Origin: Pseudofabraea citricarpa
Lineage: Eukaryota; Ascomycota; Leotiomycetes; Helotiales; Dermateaceae
Direction of reading: 5' to 3'
DNA length: 64,000 nucleotides
NCBI GenBank assembly: GCA_029641185.1
Contig: JAPWGK010000019.1
Span: 1,025,921 to 1,089,920, forward strand
The notes beneath the pieces were generated by a model. That model had not been told where the DNA came from, ran no database searches, and saw only the letters and a list, made by a program, of their open reading frames with translations. Of the stretch, positions 21,675-31,960 are shown in pieces. Within the stretch, counting starts at the first letter, position 1, and every line of letters begins with the position of its first letter. Both the position numbers and the translations under genes were made by a program.

Positions 21675-22480
21675 ACAGTGTCAAAATATTAGCAACTGCA
21701 TCATGATGGCAGATGCACATTGATGGACAAATTTCTTTTCGAACAATTCCCGACTTTCTACATTACCTACCCTTGTAACTGATCCTTATGAACGGGTGTC
21801 TCTCAGCGGCTGAGTTGCAATTCGCAACCGGCGTGTACATTGTGCGTTTGATTATGACATGCTTAATGAAAGCTTGGTATCATGATCAGGGACGCGTTTG
21901 CGGATACGGTGCGAATCACTAATGATTCGGATTGAAAGCTATACCTAATTGAGGCTTGGGCTTAGTTGAGGAATCATTGCACCTTGGCTTTGGGCGGTAC
22001 ACGTTCAAGGCGATAGGCCTGACGTTGTGACTTGCTACTGAATAATAAATCTTCAGAAACCCTTGCATTCGTCGTGTCGATAGTGACTTGCCTTTGTGAT
22101 GGAAAACGAATCAACCAATATACTAGACCATAAACTGGGTTAACCATTGATCATCGATAGCGTACCCGCATTGCTTAATACTCGAGATTACTTATCGTAC
22201 TTATGAACCTGTGCCGCCCAAATTTTGAAAGAAAAACTTCCAGCTTGCCAATCACCGAACACATTTACTAAATAAAGAACCATTTACTGGAATAGCCGCT
22301 AGCCTGTAACAAATTCATAATCACCAGGCCCCAGTGTTTAGTAGCAGACACTGTATTACAGCCTGTGCATTGGTTAAAATACTATGCTACCTACCGTATG
22401 ACCACTTCTAAGGTCACATATCTCCAAACGCCAACCTCGTTACCATCCAATCCCAGACACGACCTCTCCCAATATTACAT
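21675..22480. other. Intergenic region between convergent genes
   Basis: Shared 3' region of the RGG protein gene (plus strand) and ATG4 (minus strand). No gene or strong repeat seen. Confidence 0.6.
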
Positions 22481-23953
22481 CTAAGCTTCAAGTACAGTAT
22501 CCTCATCGTCCTCATCATCGAACGTCTCGACCTCATCTATGGCCCCATCGCGCTCTGAATTCATGCCATGCAGAGCGGGATCCTGGTCAGCAATGTGGAT
22601 GACTGCTTTGCCTTGAATCTGCTTCACAGCTTCTCGCCAAGTTTTCCAGTCATTCTCATCTCGGATGAGGAATGCGATCAGCATGCTTGGGTCCATCTCG
22701 TTAATGTGAATGCGACGAAGCCTTCTCGTATGGCAAGAGTTGATGTCTTCCTCTTTGTAGTCTCCAAGATTCGTAGGTAATGGCAAAGCTGGACGGGTCT
22801 GGTGTGGGTCTAGATAGAAGAAGTAGTCTCCTTGTACACCAATGAAGTAATGTGAGGAAGAAGGCCGCCCACTAAAAATGTTACTGTGGTGTACATACAA
22901 CGATGGCAATATACTTACCCAGCAATACCAATAGACTGTGGCATTTTTAAGGAGGCTTTCAGTGCTTCCCAATACACGGGTGTGATCTTATCCAACCCCA
23001 AACGTGTTCCAACAAGGATTAGAGTCGGCTTAAAGGTTGATCCATCGGCCTTTGCAATACCCATGAACGTATCTTGATATACATCTGAGCCATCTCCTGT
23101 TACGTAAACCCGAAGACCCAGAGACTTCTGATCGTTAGTCAATGCCCTGGCTTGGATTAGTTACGGACGAACTATGGTCTGCAGAGATGGTAATTACTGG
23201 ATACATCGAGCAGTCGCTGAAGGGCCGAACCACTCTCCAGGATGCTTTCCACAAGCGGTAGCTCCATGCTGAACAAATTTGTGTATCGAGAATGAGGCTT
23301 TAGGGTCATCTGCGAATAGCGATAAGATCTCCCTCTCGGTAGTTTTGGAAGTGCCACGACGCCAGTCTATATTGAAATCGTTAATGCTATGTTCAAACAC
23401 ACAAAGAGTACGACATGCCTCTTCCCAGTTGCAGCATCACCAAGGAATTCGCCAGTAAGCTCTGGCCAGACCTGATCATACATCCCCAACCCGTATCTGA
23501 AGTAAAGCCGGCTTGATCGACTAGCTGACTCCGCAATCGTACAGACAGCGACATGGAAGACAATGCCTTTGGGTCTTGCGACCTCGGGATAGCAGGGAAA
23601 TTTGATCGGTATGTGAGCCAAACGCGAGACTCGAAATCATCTAAGAACTGTGACGGCCACCCTCCGTCCTCTTCTTCAGCCGTGTCTTCGTAGGCCAGTC
23701 CAGAGTCGAAGCTGCTTGCCACACTCTCTGGGGGTGTCGCAGCCTGAGTAGGCCGGGCCGTGGGAGCGAGAACGCCTGGCTCTTCTGGCGGAGGAGTATC
23801 TGTGGTTGCTGGTGATTTTGGCTTTGTTACGGCCTTGTATTCCTTGCCTAGGCACCATATCGGGGACCGTGAGGCAGCAGTGTTGGTAGGCTCTGGGTCC
23901 CAGAAATACTGGACAATGTTCCGTCCATAGCGGCCAAAGTCGACATTCGCCAT
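22481..23953 (-). CDS. ATG4: Cysteine protease Atg4 (autophagy)
   Basis: Four exons: 23953-23419, 23366-23198, 23146-22919 and 22871-22481, giving 440 aa. The start is the first in-frame ATG ([22 protein letters not shown]); upstream only TTG is open. The first intron uses a GC donor (GCATGT at 23418) with acceptor ATATAG, required to restore the conserved LGR-DWRRGTS junction. Peptidase C54 landmarks: [25 protein letters not shown] with nucleophile Cys158, [29 protein letters not shown], and FYLDPHQTR with Asp332 and His334. Atg4 trims the C-terminus of Atg8 to expose glycine and later removes Atg8 from lipid. The acidic C-terminal tail ([13 protein letters not shown]) is common in the family. 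It is divergent from SQS1 and convergent with the RGG gene. Confidence 0.95.
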
Positions 23954-24108
23954 GGCGTATCCCAAGAATATTCTTGTGTTCTGCGTCAAGCAGGAACTTT
24001 GTGAGCATGGGGAGGCCAAATGGGCGTAGATATAAGGTGGACTGGCGGCGAAGGCGGGGTTGCTGAAGGGGTGATCGTTTTAAGGCTGGCGGGACATGAG
24101 CGCTCTCA

Positions 24109-24132
24109 TGCTGCTGCTGCTGCTGCTGCTGC
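24109..24132. repeat. (CTG)n microsatellite
   Basis: Eight uninterrupted CTG units in the ATG4/SQS1 upstream region, on the plus strand (CAG in ATG4 mRNA sense). Confidence 0.9.
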
Positions 24133-24420
24133 CGAAGGAGGGTGGATATAGTCTTAGTTTGGGACGAGGGCGAGGGAAGAGCGAGGGCGAGGATGAGGAA
24201 GAAGGAGAAAAAGAAAGATAATGAATACTAACAAGATGGTTGATAGGTACGGTACCAAGGTAGGTTGGTCAGTGGTGGTGAGTGGTGGTGCAGCTGACAG
24301 AGTCATTCATTCGCTAATGGGGCTGACCTGACGCTGACGCTGGAGCTGGGCTGGGCTGGGCTGGGCTGGTGTAGCTGGCATGCCTGGACTTGCTGCTGTC
24401 TCAAGGGGCTCGTCTTTCAG

Positions 24421-24442
24421 CACCACCACCACCACCACCACC
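24421..24442. repeat. (CAC)n microsatellite
   Basis: Seven uninterrupted CAC units, part of a run of simple sequence upstream of SQS1. Confidence 0.9.
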
Positions 24443-24823
24443 TTTAGATACAGTGTAGGTGGGTATAGGTATCTATGTATCTAGTATCTAGTATCTACCT
24501 ACAGTACCTATAGGTACCTACCCTACTAACATCCAGTACCTACCGTAGTACCACACGAAACATCTTCAGCGGTGGGCTTGCGGGGTTCTCTTCTTATCGA
24601 TAAGAGGAAACCTACCAGCCTACCTACGGTCCTACGCACGCGCTGCGGTACAGTTGGTAAGTAACTGCTTGTTTGTGCCTGGCTGGACCTTGCAGCTGAA
24701 ATTGTTCGCCAGAGACGGAGGCTCCAGGGAAGTTACATCATCGCATCGTCACATCCACAGCATTGTTTACGATGTGTGCATCCTAATAAGGCCCTTTACT
24801 TCCCCCTTATTGCCTGCTCGAAG

Positions 24824-27281
24824 ATGCCACGATCTAAGAAAGCTGCCTCCAGGGGCAAGGCTCGTGGCGGTTCTCGAGGTGGTGGTCGTGGTGGTAGTAG
24901 TGTTGGCGGCCGTGAGACTTCCTTCATACCATTCGCAGGTACCTCTAACCCCAATACAAACCATACTGGTGAGACCCAATCTACGCACACTGCAGCAAAT
25001 TGCAAATGGCACAATGCACAGTTCAAATGCTGACCAGATTGAAGGCTACTCGTTGCAGGACGAGGCTCGCAACACCGAGCGACACCATGTGCTAGGAGAT
25101 CCTCAGCAGAAACTGAGATACAGCAAAGTCAAATTTGTGAGCGCCAGCGACCCAGAACCTTCCGACCCGCAGAAGGCAGAATCTGCTCTTGCTGGCTTGA
25201 GCCTGGAATCGCCTGCCAGAGAAACATTGCAGATACAAGTCGAAATCGATGAAGAGTCGGGTAGTGAAGAAGAGGAGGAACCGATCCATGGATCATTGCC
25301 AACAGAGTCTGAGGAAAACTCAGCAGCCGATCTATTCGTTGTTGACACAATAGGTGGCGAGACTGTGCACACTGGAATGGCTCCACCGCGTGCTCGCCAT
25401 AACTCACTAACACCGTCTAATTCGAGTGAGGAGGTTATTCTTTTTGCCGGACGAGACAGTAGTCGGAGAGGAATTACGAGAAACACTAAAACAACCAGAC
25501 CTTTGGCAGCTTCGATAGATGCCAAAATCAAGATCGTCGAGGACCAAATCCACCAACGCAAGGAATTGCTTGAAGAGACCTTATATCATACTCACCCAAA
25601 ATCATCTTCCACAATGACACCGAAATCGGGGGGCCCGTCTTCGGAGTTTGAGGCCATTCTGCCTCAACGTAGCGGTCGTAAGGGCCGCCGCGGCCGTCGA
25701 AACCACGATATTGGTGACGATGCTATAGACGAGGCTCTAATTGCAGACTACATTGCCAACATTGACAAAGATGATGAAGACTTTACTCCCTCGGCTTTCA
25801 ACCAACGTGAAATAGGGGCTACAGATAGTGAAGTATGGCAAGATGAAAGCGACGCTTCTTCTGAGGACGGACCCTTTTCAAAGAACCAGCTGGATGGTTG
25901 GGGGCGTTCGGATATTTGTGATTTTGATGACATGAGTACATCTGATGGTGTGGTAGGAAGTGTTCAGGCTATCTTATCCAAGCGCGAACGTAAGTCTGGC
26001 ATCCAATACCTGGTGGTCTGGGAAGGTCAAACAGTCGACGAAGCTAGATGGGTTCCCCAGCCTTCTGTGGTAGCTGCTGGTGCAACATCACATATCGACA
26101 CGTTTGAGGCTGAAGAAAAGTTCGTTGCAGAATTCATGGATGACAACGATGAAGACTCAGAAGATTCAGAGGACTCCGAGATGGACATGGATGAGGATGA
26201 ACGCGACAATGCGGACCTCATGCAGAGAAAAATTGATCGAATGACTGATGAGCAAATTGCAAGACTTCTCGCAAAGCAGGAAGAACTCGGCATGGGGTCT
26301 GATGAGTTGTTACTTTTCGACGATGACGCTGAAGAAGATGAAGATGAAGATATGTACTTTTCCAGGTCCAAATTTGGACAACGGACGGATGCTAAGCCCA
26401 AACAACGAACTAAAGGTAAAGGAGCTAAAAGACCTCGTGGAGATTTCCCAGCTGCCACAGCTCTTGCAGATGCGTATGATGGTTTTGATGTGATGGATTT
26501 TGAACGCCCAAGCCTTAAGAAGAAACCAAAGGGCCGAAAAGGCAGATTGATCTTGGATGACGTCTCAGATTCAGAGTTGGAAGAATCAATGCAAATGGCT
26601 TGGGAAAACGATCGTATCAAGAAGAAAGAGCGCAAGCAGGAGCGTGAGGAGCTACGGTCCCAAGGGCTTCTGGGGAAAAAGAATGGCAAGCCAGACATGA
26701 AGGAGAAATATAAGGAGGGTATGGGTATTCTGGCTGTGAAGGAAGAGATCAAATCCTTCTTGATGGGCAACAACGATTCGTGAGTTACAAGTTTTCCTGA
26801 TAATTAACTACATACTGACAGATACAGACTTTCGCTTCCACCAATGGACAAAGCTGATCGCAAGATCATCCATGAAATTGCCAATGCTTTTAAGCTAAAA
26901 TCCAAGTCGGTTGGCAATGGTAACAAAAGATTCCCCATCCTTATTAGGACCTTCAAAACCTCGATCTACGTTGAGAGGACCTTTGCAGAGGTAGAGGCGA
27001 GACTTGCGCGACGCTTTATGCCTAGGATGGATGTAAGAAGATCCGGCGGTGCCTCGAAGCGCGGTGGACGTGGTGGCGGGTTCAACAGTGCTGCTGTCAG
27101 TTATCGAGATGGAGACATTGTTGGTGGTTCCGCACCTGAGTTGGGAGTTGAGAACAGAGGAAGGGCTATGCTTGAGAAGATGGGCTGGAGCAGCGGTACC
27201 GCTCTAGGTGCGCTTAACAATAAGGGAATTCTCCAGCCTGTATCACATGTTGTCAAGACCTCAAAGGCTGGTCTCGGATAA
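24824..27281 (+). CDS. SQS1: Sqs1/Pfa1, R3H and G-patch protein (Prp43 cofactor)
   Basis: Three exons: 24824-24968, 25045-26779 and 26822-27281, giving 779 aa. Exon 1 codes a basic RGG start (MPRSKKAASRGKARGG). The donor GTGAGA at 24969 joined to acceptor GAAG at 25044 preserves frame into GYSLQDEARNTERHH; donor GTACCT at 24939 is a same-phase alternative. Features in order: acidic region (about 120-150), chromodomain-like stretch (355-386), long acidic and basic middle, R3H domain (about 635-695, MDKADRKIIHEIANAF) and a C-terminal G-patch (about 735-779, RGRAMLEKMGWSSGTALG). Family role: binds and stimulates the DEAH helicase Prp43 in spliceosome disassembly and ribosome biogenesis. R3H and G-patch together with terminal KAGLG are diagnostic. 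Neighbour ATG4 is divergent. Confidence 0.93.
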
Positions 27282-28058
27282 GCCATTTGGGACATTCTAG
27301 GGGAGTCTGAGTTGTATGATATAGCTTTACGATTACCTGTTGATGAGAGTCAGCCCTGGAGTTTATTGGCGGCGCTAAGGACATTGCTTAGATGAAGGAA
27401 ACGGAGTTTGGATGTTGTAAAAGCGGGTTCAGAGACTCCTAGTTCAATGTTTCAAATTATCTATATTCCTGTCAAAAGAAATAGTGAAAATTGCGTTAAA
27501 GAGTTACCAAACCTTACTATACAGGCTAAAACACCAGTAAATCCTATATTTTCCACTTCGTTTCAAATAGCCAATCCAGAAATATTTCATATGCTGCACT
27601 ATCTGCGGCCATAAAAGAAGCATTGTGTGTATACTGTTTTGTATTCAATTCCGCGACTGCTAACCTTCGGCCGTTTGATTCAAATAGGCGCAGACAGGGA
27701 ATAGAAAAGTAGTTCCGCCATATGCTTGGTTTCTGGATGCATCCAACCCCTTTGGTCAACGCCATGCCAAAATTGCACTTGCTAGCAGTCACTTCAAGAT
27801 CTCGTAAATCAAATAACAGTGTGGTAACACTAGATCATGTTTCAAGTTGTCCTCTGAATTCCTATCTGAAGACTTGTATTGTACAGTGACGTACCCCCAA
27901 AGCAAACCGTGAACACATGTGCCCCCGTAATAAAGCAGACCATCCATAACGCATTAAAAAGACCCGAGGATCTCGGACCGCTCCAGCTCCATCGTAGTAG
28001 ATGACCCAAAGCTAAATCAAATCCGACACCCTATGAAAACCCGAAAAGAAAAGGCGCT
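27282..28058. other. Intergenic region between convergent SQS1 and H2B genes
   Basis: Shared 3' flanks. Small open frames at 27408-27614 and 27544-27792 have no recognisable content. No gene seen. Confidence 0.6.
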
Positions 28059-28671
28059 CTACTTTGTGTTCTGGGAAGAAGAGTACTTGGTGACAGCCTT
28101 GGTACCTTCAGAGACAGCGTGCTTTGCAAGTTCACCGGGCAGGATAAGTCGGACACTGTGTGCATGGTTAGTGAGTGTGATGGTGAAAATGTGGCAAGAT
28201 GTACTAACGATGTCTGGATCTCTCTGGATGAGATAGTGGACTTCTTGTTGTATGCTGCCAGCTTGGATGCCTCGGTGGCTACGCGCTCAAAGATATCGTT
28301 GACGAAGGAGTTGAGGATCGACATGGCGCGGTTGGAGATACCGGTGTCAGGATGGACTTGCTTCAATACTGAAAAGCGCGTCAGTATACATTTCTTGCAA
28401 ATCTGGCGCGTTTTGAGGCGCTGCGGGTGAGGTCAAGCTGCATCGCAATGCGTATCGACGCGTCTTGTTTTGAAATGGCGCAACTTTGGAGATGGGAGTC
28501 AATCTTACCTTTGTAGATGTAGGAAGAGTATGTCTCTTTGCGCGTCTTTGAGCGCTTCTTCTTGTCTCCGGTGGCAGCAGTCTTCTTGCCTGCCTCCTTC
28601 TTCTCAGCTGGCGCCTTGCTGGCGGGGGCCTTGGAGGCGGGCTTCTTCTCGGCGGCGGCCTTTGGTGGCAT
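28059..28671 (-). CDS. HTB1: Histone H2B
   Basis: Three exons: 28671-28509, 28368-28209 and 28155-28059, introns of 140 and 53 nt, giving 139 aa. The N-tail is Lys/Ala-rich ([20 protein letters not shown]). The histone fold reads [31 protein letters not shown] ([19 protein letters not shown]), [20 protein letters not shown], then [26 protein letters not shown]. The lysine in AVTK is the conserved ubiquitination site of the family. It pairs with H2A head to head across 974 bp, the common fungal arrangement that permits coordinated S-phase expression. Confidence 0.97.
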
Positions 28672-29645
28672 GTTGGTGGATGGGGATGAGTTGGGTGGTA
28701 AGTGTAGATTGAGAAGAGTAAGGTGATGTGGTTGACTGCAGATGGGTTGCGTTGGAAGTTGGATGATGAATAGAAGAGAAAGAGAGATGGAAGTTGCGAA
28801 GTTCGTTGGTCTTATGGAATCGCGCTAATGGAAGGCTCTCCAAGATCAGTGATGCGAACCGGCCACCGTAATTTATCGACGCGCAGAGTGCACGCGCACC
28901 GGGGCCACGGGCCAATAGGAAGCCAGCAGCAAAAAACAACAACTTGGAAGTCGAAATCACTTCTTTTGGCTTGTCTTTCTCTCTCTTGTCTTCAGCTTCT
29001 CTCCACCCCGGCCCAGTGACTGGAATAGCCTCTAGTGCCCGCCCTCCTCCAACTATACTTCGTTATTGTGTGATGCTTGTGCTCGTGCTCGTGATTTCGT
29101 AAACAACTATAGTGCAATGTCTTCCAGGGATTGATTGATATTCGGCATAACTAAGTAGTACCTAGGTACCTTAGGTAAGCGTATACCTAAGTAGGTACCT
29201 ACACCTAGCTATTCACATTCGCTGCCTGGGGCAGCAGCATTCACGCACGTGCAAGTTAAAGGTTCCACTGATTCTGTTCCAATTTTCTGTTCCCCCGAGA
29301 AACCAGACAGAAATCAGGAAAAAGAAGAGGGATAGAAACAAGGTCGGGCGAGATGCCATGAGCTGGTCAACAAGCGAGCCAGAAAAGATCAAGTTACGGT
29401 CGCCGACTCGCCTCGTCTTCCAGCGCGCGCTCGACATTCAGATGTTTAGCGTGTTCGCCCCGATTAGGTTAGGTCGCGACCGCATCACATCAGCTCGCGG
29501 AACTTCAAAAGCACCACGAAGCCCGCCTTCTTCTCTTTTACAACTCCATTCTCTCAACAGCAACCACCTCTAACGCCCACTACTTTCATCCAATTCACCA
29601 ACTACTCAACCACATACTCTACCAACCCCAACCAAATCTCTCAAA
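28672..29645. promoter_or_regulatory. Shared divergent H2B/H2A upstream region
   Basis: 974 bp between the two histone ATGs. A CCAAT box (GGCCAATAGG) lies near 28910-28920, and a cluster of TAGGTACCTA-type words at about 29156-29206. Pyrimidine-rich leader sequence precedes the H2A ATG. Which elements drive histone transcription is not determinable here. Confidence 0.5.
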
Positions 29646-30248
29646 ATGACTGGAGGTAAATCAGGAGGAAAGGCCAGCGGCTCCAAGAACGCGCAATCGT
29701 GAGTCGCATCTCCCGTCTTTCGTGTTTATCCCCTTACTCTTTGACGCGTCTTTTTCTTCTCCATTGCGCATTATTTCTGATTCTAACGCGCTCAGCAGTC
29801 GATCATCCAAGGCTGGTCTCGCATTCCCCGTTGGTCGTGTCCACCGTCTGCTCAGAAAGGGCAACTATGCCCAGCGTGTTGGTGCTGGTAGGTTCCTCAA
29901 TCACTCACACTTCTCAACTCTGTACTTACGCGACATCCAGGTGCCCCCGTTTATCTCGCCGCTGTTCTCGAGTACCTAGCAGCTGAGATTCTCGAGTTGG
30001 CTGGTAACGCCGCCCGCGATAACAAGAAGACCCGTATCATCCCTCGTCATCTCCAACTCGCCATTCGTAACGATGAGGAGTTGAACAAGCTTCTCGGACA
30101 CGTCACAATCGCACAAGGTGGTGTCTTGCCAAACATTCACCAGAGTAAGTCTATCCTATCTCCAATCCAGATCGAATCTAACGTTCCTCCAGACTTGCTC
30201 CCAAAGAAGACTGTCAAGGGTGGAAAGACTGCCAGCCAAGAGCTATAG
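29646..30248 (+). CDS. HTA1: Histone H2A
   Basis: Four exons: 29646-29698, 29799-29887, 29941-30144 and 30193-30248, all GT-AG, giving 133 aa. The protein begins [25 protein letters not shown] and contains the canonical fold: [84 protein letters not shown]. The C-terminus is SQEL, so the fungal SQE phosphorylation site for DNA-damage signalling (gamma-H2A) is present. It is the canonical replication-coupled H2A of fungi, not H2A.Z. Partner gene H2B lies divergently upstream. Confidence 0.97.
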
Positions 30249-31104
30249 ATCTTCTGTTTTTCGTTGGCTTTCTGAGATATGGGTTTTCTTTCATGATAAT
30301 GGGGGTGTCGACGGGTCTGGGTTTATGGTTTTGCGTTACGGTTGTACATTAAATCCATGGCAATGGGTTAGGATTGCTTTCTGAAATCAATCTCATGAAA
30401 AACTTCATCCAATACCCGGTCTACCTTTCTACCACATATTGCTCTTTTGCAGTACTTATGATGCATGCGTTTTAATATCATAGTCTGGTTTATCCACTCT
30501 GCCAGGTGCGCTCTGAATGGTTGGTGTTGCACTCGAGTATCGGCATTTGATGTCTTTCGTGGTCTGCAGATACATGTACATGTCCCGTTATCAGTCGCAA
30601 GATCTCGTTGGCCAATAGGTATCACTTTATTACTAGGCTAGATCCAGTTTGATCATCAGATTGGAGCAGGTTGCTGCAGAATCCTGTCCGCCATGCAAAT
30701 AGCTACCTAGTACCAATATGACATTAACGACTAGTGGCTTGGTAAATACAAAGTCATCTTTATCATCTGTTTGTTCGCCTGAAGGTACAAGTAATAACTT
30801 TAATTTGCTTCACGTCCTAATTTGCTCGAAAGTCGGTGGTAATCGGTTACAGTGACTTCCATGGATTCTGTATCATAATAGCCTCCATGTACTATATCAT
30901 ACGTGTTGGCGGTTAATGAGACAACCAGCCAGCCTTCAGATGGCCAATCTCTGCTCAGATATGAAAGGAAACTTCAGTTCCTCGTTTTAATTCTTTCAAA
31001 AGGACAATGGCCCACATATTTCTTTCTCTAGTGATCAAGGCGATCCATTTGCATTTGCATTTTCCTTGCTATGTACATAATCTTATTTCAACCTTCATAC
31101 TCCA
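30249..31104. other. Intergenic region between convergent H2A and NDUFB9 genes
   Basis: 3' flanks of both genes. One small open frame (30368-30625, minus) without recognisable content. No gene, repeat or RNA gene seen. Confidence 0.6.
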
Positions 31105-31624
31105 TTACAGTGTCATATGTGGCGGGGCTGCAACAGTCACTATTAGCTTAGTCCTTACACTCTAGGCAACACAACTTACGATCCAATATGGGTGCTGGTA
31201 GGTTCCGCTCAAATTTGGATCCTAGGAGGTATTAGTACGACAGGCACAACATGGCACATCCGCATCAAGCCTTCTCCTACTCACCTCCGGGCGCAGTGGG
31301 TGGGTAGTATGGATCAGGGTGTTTCCATTTCTCCAAAAGATCTTCAGTCTCTTTGAACAGCGCCTACGCATCCATCGATTAGCCAGTATCCCTTCGTATC
31401 CGGTTGCCCAAAACTTGCCCTCTGCTGTCTCGGGTCCTTCACACTCTTGTTGGCCTCGAATAGAGATCGGATGTACAATGCTTGCCCCCTCCATAGATAT
31501 CGATGGACGGACCAGTCGAGAGATAGCTTCAGAGAGCGTCGGTATAGCGACCTATATAGCAAATCAGGCTGAGTGCAGATGGTGGTGGGGGGGGCACTCA
31601 CGACACGACTTGCTTTGTAGACAT
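31105..31624 (-). CDS. NDUFB9: Complex I LYR-family subunit NDUFB9 (B22), mitochondrial
   Basis: Five exons: 31624-31602, 31551-31419, 31363-31285, 31221-31180 and 31127-31105, giving 99 aa. Intron 2 starts with GCAAGT (31418), a consensus GC donor, and ends GCGTAG; the other introns are GT-AG. The LYR motif sits early in SSLYRRSLKLSLDW, followed by VHRYLWRGQALYIRSLFEANKS, DPRQQR-ALFKETEDLLEKW and the proline-rich HPDPYYPPTAPGGSKFERNLP, matching the B22/NDUFB9 family closely. It is an accessory subunit of the complex I membrane arm, probably with bound acyl carrier protein as for other LYR proteins. Such a small, fragmented gene is easily missed by automatic prediction. It is divergent from KGD2. 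Confidence 0.93.
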
Positions 31625-31960
31625 GGTGAAGCAGTCCAGGCTGGTGTGACGGATGCGACCCAGGCGTGTCTGATGATTGCGCTGGTATCAATTGGCCCAA
31701 TTGAGGTTGCGGGTAGTATATCCGAGGTCGAGATGTAGGTTGGGGGATGTCATGGCCGAGAACTCTCCTGGCACGGGTGAAATCGCGAAGGTCAGCAAGT
31801 CTTCTTAGCGCCAATCGCTTCGGGTACCCAGAGGCTGGGTCCTGGTCAGAGGTTCGGCTTCAAAACAGAAAGATCTCAGTTACTTGTTATTTTTGCCCTT
31901 GCCGTACTGCATCTCAATTCTCCTTCCTTCCCTCCTCTCCCTCTCATTACCTGCATCACT
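31625..31960. promoter_or_regulatory. Bidirectional promoter, NDUFB9 / KGD2, with palindromic CCAAT sites
   Basis: 336 bp between divergent ATGs. At 31689-31703 lies CAATTGGCCCAATTG, a perfect inverted repeat of CAATTGG around one base, giving one CCAAT box on each strand. A pyrimidine-rich leader (about 31905-31950) precedes the KGD2 ATG. Confidence 0.5.

Larger units (their letters stand above)
23954..24823. promoter_or_regulatory. Divergent upstream region of ATG4 and SQS1
   Basis: 870 bp between the two start codons. It contains (CTG)n at 24109-24132, GGGCT repeats at about 24346-24367, (CAC)n at 24421-24442, and a dense field of TACCTA/TAGGTA/TATCTAG words at about 24449-24550 that includes the palindrome TAGGTACCTA. 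It may include long 5' UTRs. Confidence 0.55.

Noticed and set aside
26027..26773. 248-codon antisense frame over SQS1
   Set aside because: Mirror of acidic and lysine-rich coding sequence; Ser-rich translation without domains.
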